From: Clostridia bacterium
GTDB taxonomy: Bacteria > Bacillota > Clostridia > Christensenellales > UBA1242
Length of the DNA: 11,978 nucleotides
NCBI GenBank assembly: GCA_900768425.1
Contig: CAAGCR010000119.1
Span: forward strand, 1 to 11,978
Direction: 5' to 3'
The notes under the pieces were generated by a model. That model ran no database searches. It saw only the letters and a program-made list of their open reading frames with translations, and was not told where the DNA came from. Position numbers and translations under genes: made by a program. Shown here in pieces: positions 6,989-11,978 of the stretch (positions are counted from its first letter, which is position 1; every line of letters starts with the position of its first letter).

Positions 6989-8017
6989 TTATGCCTTAAC
7001 GCCAAATTGGCTTAACACTTTTAAATTACCACTGTTTAAATATCTAATATCATCTAAACCTGTTTTTAACATAACAAGTCTATCAAAACCTAATCCAAAA
7101 GCAAATCCACTATATTCATTTGGGTCATAACCAGCAAGTTTAAATACATTTGGATGAATCATACCACAAGGGCATAATTCTAGCCAGCCGGAATTTTTGC
7201 AAGTAGGACAACCTTTGCCTCCACAGAAAGTGCAAGTTGCATCCATTTCAAATCCTGGTTCAACAAAAGGGAAGAAACCAGGGCGAAGTCTAATATTTAT
7301 ATCTGTCTTAAAAACTTCTGACAACATTTTTTTCATAAAATATATTAAATTTGCAACTGAAACATTTTTATCAACAAGCATTCCTTCAATTTGGAAGAAA
7401 GTGTTTTCGTGTGAATGGTCAAGTGCTTCATTTCTAAAACATCTACCGGGGAAGATTGCTTTTAAAGGTCCATTATATTTTCTAAGTATTTTATTTTGTG
7501 CCGCCGATGTTTGTGTTTTTAAAAGTTCGCCATTATCAAGCCAAAAAGTATCTTGCATATCTCTTGCAGGGTGATTTTTAGGTACATTTACGGCATCAAA
7601 ATTATTATATTCAGTTTCAATTTCATTGCCATCTTCAACAGTAAATCCCATAGACACAAACACATCTTCAATTTCTTTTGCAAGTGTAGTTCTTGGATGC
7701 AAAGAGCCTTTTTTATTGTTTGTAGGTAAGGTAATATCAATCACTTTTTCATTGGCAATTTCTCTTTGTATTTTTTCATTTTCTAGTTTTTCTTTTAAGC
7801 TAGCCAAAGCATCTTCAATTTTGTTTTTAATTTGGTTAATGCTTTGTCCAAACTCTTTTCTTTTTTCGGCTACAATATCTCTTATTTTAGACATAGCATT
7901 AGTAACTTTACCTTTTTTGCCTAAATATGACACCCTTATTTCATCTAATTGCTTTGTGTCTTTTACATTTTGTAGTTCGGTATCAAACTCTTGTTCAATT
8001 ACTTTTATTTCGTCCAT
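6989..8017 (-). CDS. pheS: Phenylalanyl-tRNA synthetase alpha subunit
   Basis: This 342-residue class II synthetase subunit makes Phe-AMP and Phe-tRNA with PheT. An N-terminal coiled coil (about 1-90) binds tRNA. Motif 1 lies around 110-150 (TTLAKEIEDVFVSMGF). Motif 2 is FRNEALDHSHENTFFQIEG (194-212), and motif 3 is GLGFDRLVM (308-316). A four-cysteine knuckle (Cys262, 265, 270, 273) sits where many bacterial PheS proteins have CGGKGCPVC. Two further cysteines (282, 284, in ELCPCGMIHP) replace the more usual LGAGMVHP or LGCGMVHP residues. The start at 8017 follows AGGAG (8023-8027) and lies 20 nt after the leader terminator U-tract. It is the first gene of pheS-pheT-rluA. Confidence 0.98.
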   Translation of the reverse strand: MDEIKVIEQEFDTELQNVKDTKQLDEIRVSYLGKKGKVTNAMSKIRDIVAEKRKEFGQSINQIKNKIEDALASLKEKLENEKIQREIANEKVIDITLPTNNKKGSLHPRTTLAKEIEDVFVSMGFTVEDGNEIETEYNNFDAVNVPKNHPARDMQDTFWLDNGELLKTQTSAAQNKILRKYNGPLKAIFPGRCFRNEALDHSHENTFFQIEGMLVDKNVSVANLIYFMKKMLSEVFKTDINIRLRPGFFPFVEPGFEMDATCTFCGGKGCPTCKNSGWLELCPCGMIHPNVFKLAGYDPNEYSGFAFGLGFDRLVMLKTGLDDIRYLNSGNLKVLSQFGVKA

Positions 8018-8037
8018 TTTTACTCCTTTTTGTGTAC

Positions 8038-8068
8038 AAAAAGCCCTATTAGATTGCTCTAATAGGGC
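8038..8068 (-). terminator. T-box leader terminator
   Basis: On the minus strand GCCCTATTAGA and TCTAATAGGGC form an 11-bp perfect stem with the loop GCAA (8043-8068), followed by UUUUU (8042-8038). Its 5' arm is shared with the antiterminator, which is the regulatory switch of the leader. Confidence 0.93.
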
Positions 8069-8269
8069 ATTATATTGACTTAACGCTGTACCACCTATTT
8101 TTTAACTCATTGCATTTATACGGTTTTGTCCGGCTTTTCTTTTTAACGAAAAGCAACTCCAATGCTGAAATTCGCTAACTAATTGAACATAAGTGGCTTT
8201 CAGTCAGTGGCACACTCTCCCTAGAAAGAAATTAGTCAACTACTATACACATCTTCATAGTTTTTACTG
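8038..8269 (-). promoter_or_regulatory. T-box riboswitch responding to tRNA-Phe, upstream of pheS
   Basis: On the minus strand the leader shows the T-box parts in order. The Stem I specifier loop has the AGTA box (8244-8241) on its 5' side. On its 3' side it has GAA (8173-8171) followed by the UUC phenylalanine specifier (8169-8167) and a purine. An upper helix GACTAATT/AATTAGTT (8237-8230 with 8184-8177) joins them. A GCTTTTC/GAAAAGC hairpin follows around 8133-8154. The T-box sequence AGGTGGTACAGCG (8096-8084) contains UGGU, whose last U fits the A73 discriminator expected for tRNA-Phe. AATAGG (8099-8094) can pair with CCTATT (8066-8061) as antiterminator, competing with the terminator. Uncharged tRNA-Phe should stabilise the antiterminator and switch pheS-pheT-rluA on. 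Confidence 0.95.
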
Positions 8270-8275
8270 ATTATT

Positions 8276-8304
8276 AATTTAACACTATAAAAACTATTTG
8301 TCAA
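8276..8304 (-). promoter_or_regulatory. Promoter of the pheS-pheT-rluA operon
   Basis: A consensus -35 TTGACA (8299-8304), a 17-bp spacer and the -10 TAAATT (8276-8281) on the minus strand place the transcript start near 8269, just ahead of the T-box Stem I. It is back to back with the cysteine desulfurase promoter. Confidence 0.7.
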
Positions 8305-8339
8305 ACCTTATTTTAAAAAATATTTACTTTTATTGTTAA

Positions 8340-8368
8340 TTGACATTTTTAATATAAAGTGATATGTT
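8340..8368 (+). promoter_or_regulatory. Promoter of the desulfurase-thiI operon, placed for a leaderless transcript
   Basis: TTGACA (8340-8345), 17 bp, and TATGTT (8363-8368) with TGA directly before the -10 form an extended -10 promoter. The expected start, near 8375, falls at the ATG at 8376. The earlier in-frame ATG at 8364 lies inside the -10 box itself and would then not be transcribed. Confidence 0.55.
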
Positions 8369-8375
8369 ATTTATT

Positions 8376-9497
8376 ATGATTTATTTAGACAATTCAGCAA
8401 CAACACCAATGGATATTGAGGCAAGTAAAGTATATGAAGAATATGCTTGCCGTAATTTTTTTAATCCATCTGCCATTTATGATAAGGCACTTTGTGTTAG
8501 TAAGGATGTAGAAAGTGCAAAAGAAACAATAGCAAAAACCTTAGGAACTACATTTAGTGATAATATAATTTTTACAGGAAGTGCAACCGAAGCAAACAAT
8601 ATGGCAATAAGAGGGGCATATAGAAAAAACTTCGGCAAAATGATTTTTTCTATGGGAGAACATCCATCTGTATATAATGTTGCATTGGAACTGAAAAAAC
8701 AAGGTATAAAGGTTGACTTTGTAAACCTACAAAAAAATGGCGAAATAGATTATGTTGACTTAGAAAACAAACTAGATGATTCTGTTTCATTTATATCCAT
8801 TATGCTTTGCAGTAATGAAACTGGTGCAATTAACGATTTAAAAAGAGTATCCGAATTAAAAAATAAATATTGTCCTAAAGCAATATTTCATAGTGATGGC
8901 GTGCAGGCATTTGGTAAAATTAAAATTAATGTAGATTATTTCGGTGTAGATTTATTTACTATCAGCGCCCACAAAGCATTTGGTCCAAAAGGTGTTGGAG
9001 CATTATATGTTAGAAATAAAAATATATTGAATCCAATTATTTGGGGTGGTGGACAAGAGTATAATTTACGTTCAGGAACAGAAAATGTCGCTGGAATTAT
9101 GGCTTTTAAAAAGGCTGTTGAAAATATAGGTAACATCAAAGATAATTATGTTCACACACAAACATGTTTTGACACATTTCTAAAACAAATAGATTTAACT
9201 AATGTTAAAGTTAATTCATCTGGAAGTCCTTATGTTTTATCGCTTAGTTTTTTAGGAGTAAACGGAGAAACACTTGTTCATATGATGGAACAACATGGCA
9301 TTTATATTTCCCGCGGGAGTGCGTGTTCGGCAAGAAAAGCGGGAAATAGAATCCTAGAAAATATAGGTCTTACACCCGAATATATACTTGGTAGTGTTAG
9401 AGTAAGTTTCAGTAAATATACTACCATTTCAGATGCTGAAATAGCAGGACAAACGTTAAATAATTGTTATAAAAATTTAAAGGAAAAATTAAAATGA
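8376..9497 (+). CDS. Cysteine desulfurase, NifS/IscS family
   Basis: This PLP enzyme takes sulfur from cysteine as a protein persulfide. Counted from 8376 it has 373 residues. It opens with the family's typical MIYLDNSATTP. The PLP region has TGSATEANNMAIRGA, the SDGVQAFGK stretch, and the PLP lysine Lys200 in SAHKAFGPKG. RSGTENVAG follows, and the catalytic Cys317 lies in RGSACSARK. An in-frame ATG at 8364 adds four residues, but it overlaps the apparent -10 box and homologues usually start at MIYLD, so 8376 is preferred; neither start has a good ribosome site. The stop overlaps the thiI start (ATGA), so the two are translationally coupled. The pairing is that of B. subtilis NifZ-ThiI, which suggests a dedicated sulfur donor for tRNA s4U, though Fe-S or other roles cannot be excluded. 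Confidence 0.93.
   Translation: MIYLDNSATTPMDIEASKVYEEYACRNFFNPSAIYDKALCVSKDVESAKETIAKTLGTTFSDNIIFTGSATEANNMAIRGAYRKNFGKMIFSMGEHPSVYNVALELKKQGIKVDFVNLQKNGEIDYVDLENKLDDSVSFISIMLCSNETGAINDLKRVSELKNKYCPKAIFHSDGVQAFGKIKINVDYFGVDLFTISAHKAFGPKGVGALYVRNKNILNPIIWGGGQEYNLRSGTENVAGIMAFKKAVENIGNIKDNYVHTQTCFDTFLKQIDLTNVKVNSSGSPYVLSLSFLGVNGETLVHMMEQHGIYISRGSACSARKAGNRILENIGLTPEYILGSVRVSFSKYTTISDAEIAGQTLNNCYKNLKEKLK
9305..9348 (+). repeat. GC-rich hairpin inside the desulfurase gene, over the catalytic Cys codons
   Basis: TATTTCCCGC (9305-9314) and GCGGGAAATA (9339-9348) form a perfect 10-bp inverted repeat with a 24-nt loop that encodes the SACSAR active-site loop. The codons used here (TCC CGC GGG, GCG, TCG) are unusually GC-rich next to the AGA, TCA and GCA preferred elsewhere in the gene. 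The pairing is seen directly; any role is a guess. Confidence 0.4.
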
Positions 9498-10648
9498 GAA
9501 AAGTAATTTTACTTCGCTTTGGCGAAATATATTTAAAAGGTAAAAATAAAGGTTATTTCGAAAGAGTATTGCTAAATAATATTAAACATAGCCTTTATGA
9601 TTATGATTGCAAAATTATAAAAATATCAGGAAGGTATTTGGTAACTGATTTTGATGAAATGGATTTAACATCAATTATAAATAAACTTTCAAAAGTATTT
9701 GGATTAACGTCATTAAGCATAGCAACAGAGTTTGAAACATCAAAAGAGAATATAGAAAACTACCTAAAAGAATTTAAAACCAATGCTACAAATTTTAGAG
9801 TATCGGTAAAAAGAGCAGACAAGACTTTTCCTATTGCATCTAATGAATATGAAAAAGAGTTGGGGGGCATTGTGCTTGAAGGCAATCCTCATTTAAAAGT
9901 ACGTTTAAAACACCCAGAACTTGAAATTGTTGTTGAAATTAGAGAAAACAAAAAGACATATATTTTAACTGAATCTATACCATGTGCTGGCGGTATGCCA
10001 GTTGGAACAGCAGGAACAGGACTTTTAATGCTTAGTGGCGGAATAGATAGTCCTGTTGCGGGCTATATGATGGCAAAAAGGGGATTAAGTTTAATAGGTT
10101 TGCATTTCCATAGTTTTCCATATACAAGTGCTCAGGCAAAAGAAAAAGTATGTAAACTAGCAAAACTATTGACTGACTATTCTGGTAAAATAAAATTAAT
10201 ATGTTGCCCATTTACTGAAATACAAGAAGAAATACATAAGCATTGTGCTCCAGAATTTATGATAACAATTATGCGTAGAATAATGATGCGTATAGCAAAA
10301 CTATGCTGCGATAAGTTTGGTGCAAAAGCAATAATTACCGGTGAAAGTTTAGGGCAAGTTGCAAGTCAAACCATTGAAAGCATAAATGTAACAAATGAAG
10401 CACAAAGCACATATCCAGTTTTTAGACCTTGTATAGGTATGGACAAAGTAGAAATTATAGATATATCTCAAAAAATTGGCACATTCGAAACATCAATTTT
10501 ACCATATGAAGATTGTTGTACAGTTTTTCTTCCTAAAAACCCAGTTATTAAACCACATTTAGACAAAGCAAAAAGAGAGGAAAGCCGTTTAGAAATTGAG
10601 TCACTAATTGAAAAAGCAATGAATAATTTAGAAATCTTAGAAATTTAA
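9494..10648 (+). CDS. thiI: tRNA 4-thiouridine synthetase ThiI
   Basis: The 384-residue enzyme adenylates U8 of tRNA and inserts sulfur to make 4-thiouridine. In some bacteria the protein also serves thiamine thiazole synthesis. The N-terminal ferredoxin-like region (1-55, LLRFGEIYLKGKNKGYFE) is followed by a THUMP domain (about 60-165). The PP-loop AANH domain then has the ATP motif SGGIDSPVAGYMMAKRG (181-197) and GESLGQVASQT (284-293). The conserved DCCTVF with Cys341-Cys342 holds the position of the catalytic cysteine known from ThiI. As in Bacillus, there is no C-terminal rhodanese domain, so sulfur should come directly from the desulfurase encoded just upstream. The start is fixed by AAGGA at 9480-9484 and the 4-nt overlap with the desulfurase stop. 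Confidence 0.96.
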   Translation: MRKVILLRFGEIYLKGKNKGYFERVLLNNIKHSLYDYDCKIIKISGRYLVTDFDEMDLTSIINKLSKVFGLTSLSIATEFETSKENIENYLKEFKTNATNFRVSVKRADKTFPIASNEYEKELGGIVLEGNPHLKVRLKHPELEIVVEIRENKKTYILTESIPCAGGMPVGTAGTGLLMLSGGIDSPVAGYMMAKRGLSLIGLHFHSFPYTSAQAKEKVCKLAKLLTDYSGKIKLICCPFTEIQEEIHKHCAPEFMITIMRRIMMRIAKLCCDKFGAKAIITGESLGQVASQTIESINVTNEAQSTYPVFRPCIGMDKVEIIDISQKIGTFETSILPYEDCCTVFLPKNPVIKPHLDKAKREESRLEIESLIEKAMNNLEILEI

Positions 10649-10652
10649 TCAT

Positions 10653-11156
10653 TTATGGAAATAATAACAATATTTCTACCAATTTTAAAATTTTTGTTGA
10701 CATAAAATAAATTTTATGCATATAATAATTACAACGAAAGTAAAAAAATATTTTTCTTTCCCCCGTTAACGTTATATAGTTAGTTAACGGGTTTCTTTTT
10801 TTATTTTTTATTATACTTTGCAAATTTTTTAGTCTATCTGCTTGCTTCTTCGGTAGATACCTATTATATACTTTGACAATATCATTATCTTTCAGATTTA
10901 TTTTAGCGTTACCAGTTGTTTTGGAATAATAATAATTTTGTACACCAGTAGGTGTTTCAAATTCTTTAAAGTTAGTTACCACTATATTACCTTTGCGAAC
11001 TTGATTAAATCGCTTTTCGTCTTTAACATACAAATGCGTTAACGCAATAGCACGATTTTGCTTAGTTTGTTTATCATAATATACTGCATAGGTATGCGTA
11101 CCATTAGTTTTACTACTATTGAAAAGATATTTATTTTTTATTTTTACAAGACGCAT
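10653..11156 (-). CDS. Hypothetical basic protein, C-terminus reading through a terminator
   Basis: I do not recognise this family. The ATG at 11156 is chosen over the GTG at 11168 because AAAGGTGG (11164-11171) sits at proper distance before it; this gives 167 residues. Residues 1-118 look like a real, compact, Lys/Arg-rich soluble protein (HTYAVYYDKQTKQNRAIALT, then HLYVKDEKRF, then FETPTGVQNYYY). From about residue 119 the composition turns to low-complexity Lys, then Phe/Tyr/Leu. Residues 122-132 are encoded by the opposite-strand terminator hairpin, and residues 144-154 by a consensus promoter on the other strand. The tail may be a fortuitous extension after loss of an original stop. It is convergent with thiI, with 4 nt between the stops. 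Both other frames reach stops near residue 118, so no simple frameshift restores a longer protein. Confidence 0.6.
   Translation of the reverse strand: MRLVKIKNKYLFNSSKTNGTHTYAVYYDKQTKQNRAIALTHLYVKDEKRFNQVRKGNIVVTNFKEFETPTGVQNYYYSKTTGNAKINLKDNDIVKVYNRYLPKKQADRLKNLQSIIKNKKRNPLTNYITLTGERKIFFYFRCNYYMHKIYFMSTKILKLVEILLLFP
10697..10726 (+). promoter_or_regulatory. Consensus sigma-A promoter for a candidate small RNA
   Basis: TTGACA (10697-10702) and TATAAT (10721-10726), both matching consensus at all six positions, are separated by 18 bp. This is the best promoter in the window, yet the only plus-strand sequence downstream before a terminator is about 70 nt. Transcription should start near 10733. 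Confidence 0.6.
10733..10802 (+). ncRNA. Candidate small RNA of about 70 nt, antisense to the 3' end of the hypothetical gene
   Basis: The predicted transcript runs from the start set by the consensus promoter to the terminator U-tract. It has a 5' hairpin (GAAAG 10736-10740 with CTTTC 10756-10760, extended by an A/U stem around 10742-10754) and the terminator stem. It has no ribosome site and no start codon leading to a plausible peptide. It is fully complementary to codons 119-142 of the convergent hypothetical gene, which suggests cis-antisense control, but it may also act in trans. This is inferred from promoter and terminator only; the family is not recognised. Confidence 0.45.
10762..10802 (+). 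terminator. Intrinsic terminator of the thiI operon and the candidate small RNA
   Basis: CCCGTTAAC (10762-10770) pairs perfectly with GTTAACGGG (10783-10791) around a 12-nt loop, followed by TTTCTTTTTTT (10792-10802). The direction of the U-tract shows it acts on the plus strand. It lies 114 nt after the thiI stop and inside the 3' part of the minus-strand hypothetical gene. Confidence 0.85.
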
Positions 11157-11190
11157 TCTTACCACCACCTTTGTGTTTTAATTTTTTATT

Positions 11191-11196
11191 ATTATA
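11191..11196 (-). promoter_or_regulatory. Probable -10 box of the hypothetical gene
   Basis: On the minus strand a consensus TATAAT lies 34 nt before the preferred ATG at 11156. The matching -35 region (TTAAAC, 17-18 bp upstream) is poor, so the assignment rests on the -10 box and its spacing to the ribosome site. Confidence 0.4.
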
Positions 11197-11325
11197 GGAA
11201 GTTTTGTCTGAAAGTTTAATCATAATCAAAACTATGTTTATTCAAACTGTAATGCTGTTATTTATTACTGGATATCGTTAGTAAATAGGTCTGAGAATAA
11301 AACGAACAAAGAAACAACATATAGT

Positions 11326-11350
11326 TAATTTAATGTAATTTATTAAATTA
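11326..11350. repeat. AT-rich inverted repeat abutting the rny -35 box
   Basis: TAATTTAAT (11326-11334) and ATTAAATTA (11342-11350) form a perfect 9-bp dyad with a 7-nt centre, ending one base before the -35 hexamer. It could be an operator or an AT-rich UP element. The rest of the stretch 11197-11325 shows nothing recognisable. Confidence 0.35.
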
Positions 11351-11351
11351 G

Positions 11352-11381
11352 TTGACTAACAAATATATTTCTTGTTACAAT
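11352..11381 (+). promoter_or_regulatory. rny promoter
   Basis: TTGACT (11352-11357), 18 bp, and TACAAT (11376-11381) with TG one base before the -10 form an extended -10 promoter. Transcription should start near 11388, which gives a leader of about 76 nt before the rny ATG. Confidence 0.65.
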
Positions 11382-11419
11382 AATATTGCATAGTATTTTA
11401 TGCAAAAATGAAACGAAGC

Positions 11420-11458
11420 AATTCTCCTTGTCAAACAAAAATATATAAAAGGGGAATT
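11420..11458 (+). promoter_or_regulatory. Shine-Dalgarno-sequestering hairpin in the rny leader
   Basis: AATTCTCCTT (11420-11429) pairs with AAGGGGAATT (11449-11458) over 10 bp, with one G-U pair and a 19-nt AT-rich loop. The 3' arm contains the whole ribosome site AAGGGG, 9 nt before the ATG. An additional 7-bp stem TTGCATA/TATGCAA (11386-11405) sits at the very 5' end of the leader. The layout suggests control of RNase Y translation by leader structure or by its cleavage; this is inferred. Confidence 0.55.
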
Positions 11459-11463
11459 AAAAA

Positions 11464-11978
11464 ATGTACATTGGAATGATGTGTGCTAGTGTTGTTACTT
11501 TAGTTTTAGTTTCATTAGGTACTTTATTAGTTGGTTTAGTAGCAGGTTATTGGCTGTTTAACTTATTAGTTTCTAAAAAAATAAATAAAAATAAAACAGC
11601 GGCCTTAAAAATTATTGAAGATGCCTATGCAGAAGCAAAAACAATTAAAAAAGAAGCAACTTTAGAAGCAAAGGACGAAGCGCAAAAATTAAAGGAAGAA
11701 GCAACTAAAGACATTAATTTTAGACGCGAAGAACTTAAAAAAAGTGAAGAGCGTATTGCTCAAAAAGAAGATTTCATTGATAAAAAAGACTTATACTTAG
11801 ATAAAAAACAACAAGAAATTGATGAAAAACAAAAAAGACTAGATGACAAAAACAACGAATTGGAAATTCAAATTGCAGAACAATCAAAAGTTAAGCAAGA
11901 TATGCTTGCAGAACTTGAAAAAGTATCTTTAATGACCAAAGATGAAGCAAAACAAGTTCTAGTTAATTCTATGACCGA
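11464..11978 (+). CDS. rny: Ribonuclease Y, N-terminal 171 codons (cut by window edge)
   Basis: RNase Y is the membrane-bound endoribonuclease that starts mRNA decay in many Gram-positive bacteria. The visible part shows its typical start: a membrane anchor at about residues 7-37 (VTLVLVSLGTLLVGLVAGYW), then a long charged coiled coil (about 45-150) with repeated KEEA, EEL and EIDEKQ elements. The segment LMTKDEAKQVLV that follows precedes the KH domain in this family. The KH and HD domains lie beyond the window, so catalysis cannot be checked. The ATG at 11464 has AAGGGG 9 nt upstream, held in a leader hairpin. The gene has its own promoter and is separated from the thiI operon by the terminator at 10762-10802. 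Confidence 0.93.
   Translation, partial: MYIGMMCASVVTLVLVSLGTLLVGLVAGYWLFNLLVSKKINKNKTAALKIIEDAYAEAKTIKKEATLEAKDEAQKLKEEATKDINFRREELKKSEERIAQKEDFIDKKDLYLDKKQQEIDEKQKRLDDKNNELEIQIAEQSKVKQDMLAELEKVSLMTKDEAKQVLVNSMT

Noticed and set aside
7197..8078. Two long plus-strand frames (125 and 150 codons) opposite pheS
   Set aside because: pheS is unmistakable here by class II motifs. The frames are its antisense shadows, and the second also runs into the T-box terminator.
8936..9139. Minus-strand frame of 67 codons inside the desulfurase gene
   Set aside because: It is antisense to the PLP-lysine region and has no family resemblance or promoter.
11035..11046. 12-bp palindrome TGCGTTAACGCA
   Set aside because: It lies inside the well-supported part of the hypothetical coding region, away from any promoter. 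One such palindrome is not enough to call a binding site.
11193..11202. 10-mer TATAGGAAGT shared with positions 2-11 beside the cloverleaf
   Set aside because: At 11193 it is explained by a reversed -10 box, the similarity does not extend further, and a single 10-mer match is weak evidence in 12 kb of AT-rich DNA.
11234..11281. Small frame encoding the hydrophobic 15-residue peptide MFIQTVMLLFITGYR
   Set aside because: It has no Shine-Dalgarno sequence or nearby promoter and is short enough to occur by chance; no type I toxin partner is visible.

Overview
The window is AT-rich (roughly 30% GC by eye) chromosomal DNA. It most likely comes from a low-GC Gram-positive bacterium, perhaps an uncultured gut Clostridia-type lineage. 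Three things point there: a LexA repressor with a promoter-overlapping operator, a pheST operon under a T-box riboswitch with Gram-positive logic, and RNase Y with a membrane anchor. UGA is used as a stop codon (end of the cysteine desulfurase gene), which argues against Mycoplasma-type codes. The exact taxon cannot be read from this sequence.

Layout from left to right. Bases 1-358 hold no gene but a dense series of hairpins, starting with a nearly perfect 70-nt cloverleaf (5-74) and ending with the lexA terminator (180-238). On the minus strand follow lexA (359-967) and a very long PadR-type regulator (1085-2953), whose N-terminal DNA-binding domain is joined through about 390 low-complexity residues to four predicted membrane helices. 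Divergent from it on the plus strand is a YgjP-like HExxH metal-dependent hydrolase (3066-3713). The minus strand then carries an operon pheS-pheT-rluA (8017 down to 3723), headed by a phenylalanine T-box leader (about 8038-8269) whose specifier, tRNA-end-binding bulge, antiterminator and terminator can all be seen. Divergent from it is a plus-strand operon of a NifS-type cysteine desulfurase (8376-9497) and thiI (9494-10648), the sulfur donor and thiouridine synthetase for s4U in tRNA. Last come a hypothetical minus-strand gene (10653-11156), a consensus promoter plus terminator that looks like a small RNA antisense to the end of that gene (10697-10802), and the first 171 codons of rny (11464 to the window edge).

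Most genes are translation and RNA housekeeping: phenylalanyl-tRNA synthetase, a pseudouridine synthase, tRNA thiolation, and the main mRNA-decay endonuclease. The points most worth a second look are the membrane-tethered PadR protein with an apparent autoregulatory operator, the cloverleaf, the candidate antisense small RNA, a Shine-Dalgarno-sequestering hairpin in the rny leader, and two promoters placed so that transcripts would start at or within a base of the start codon (leaderless mRNAs).
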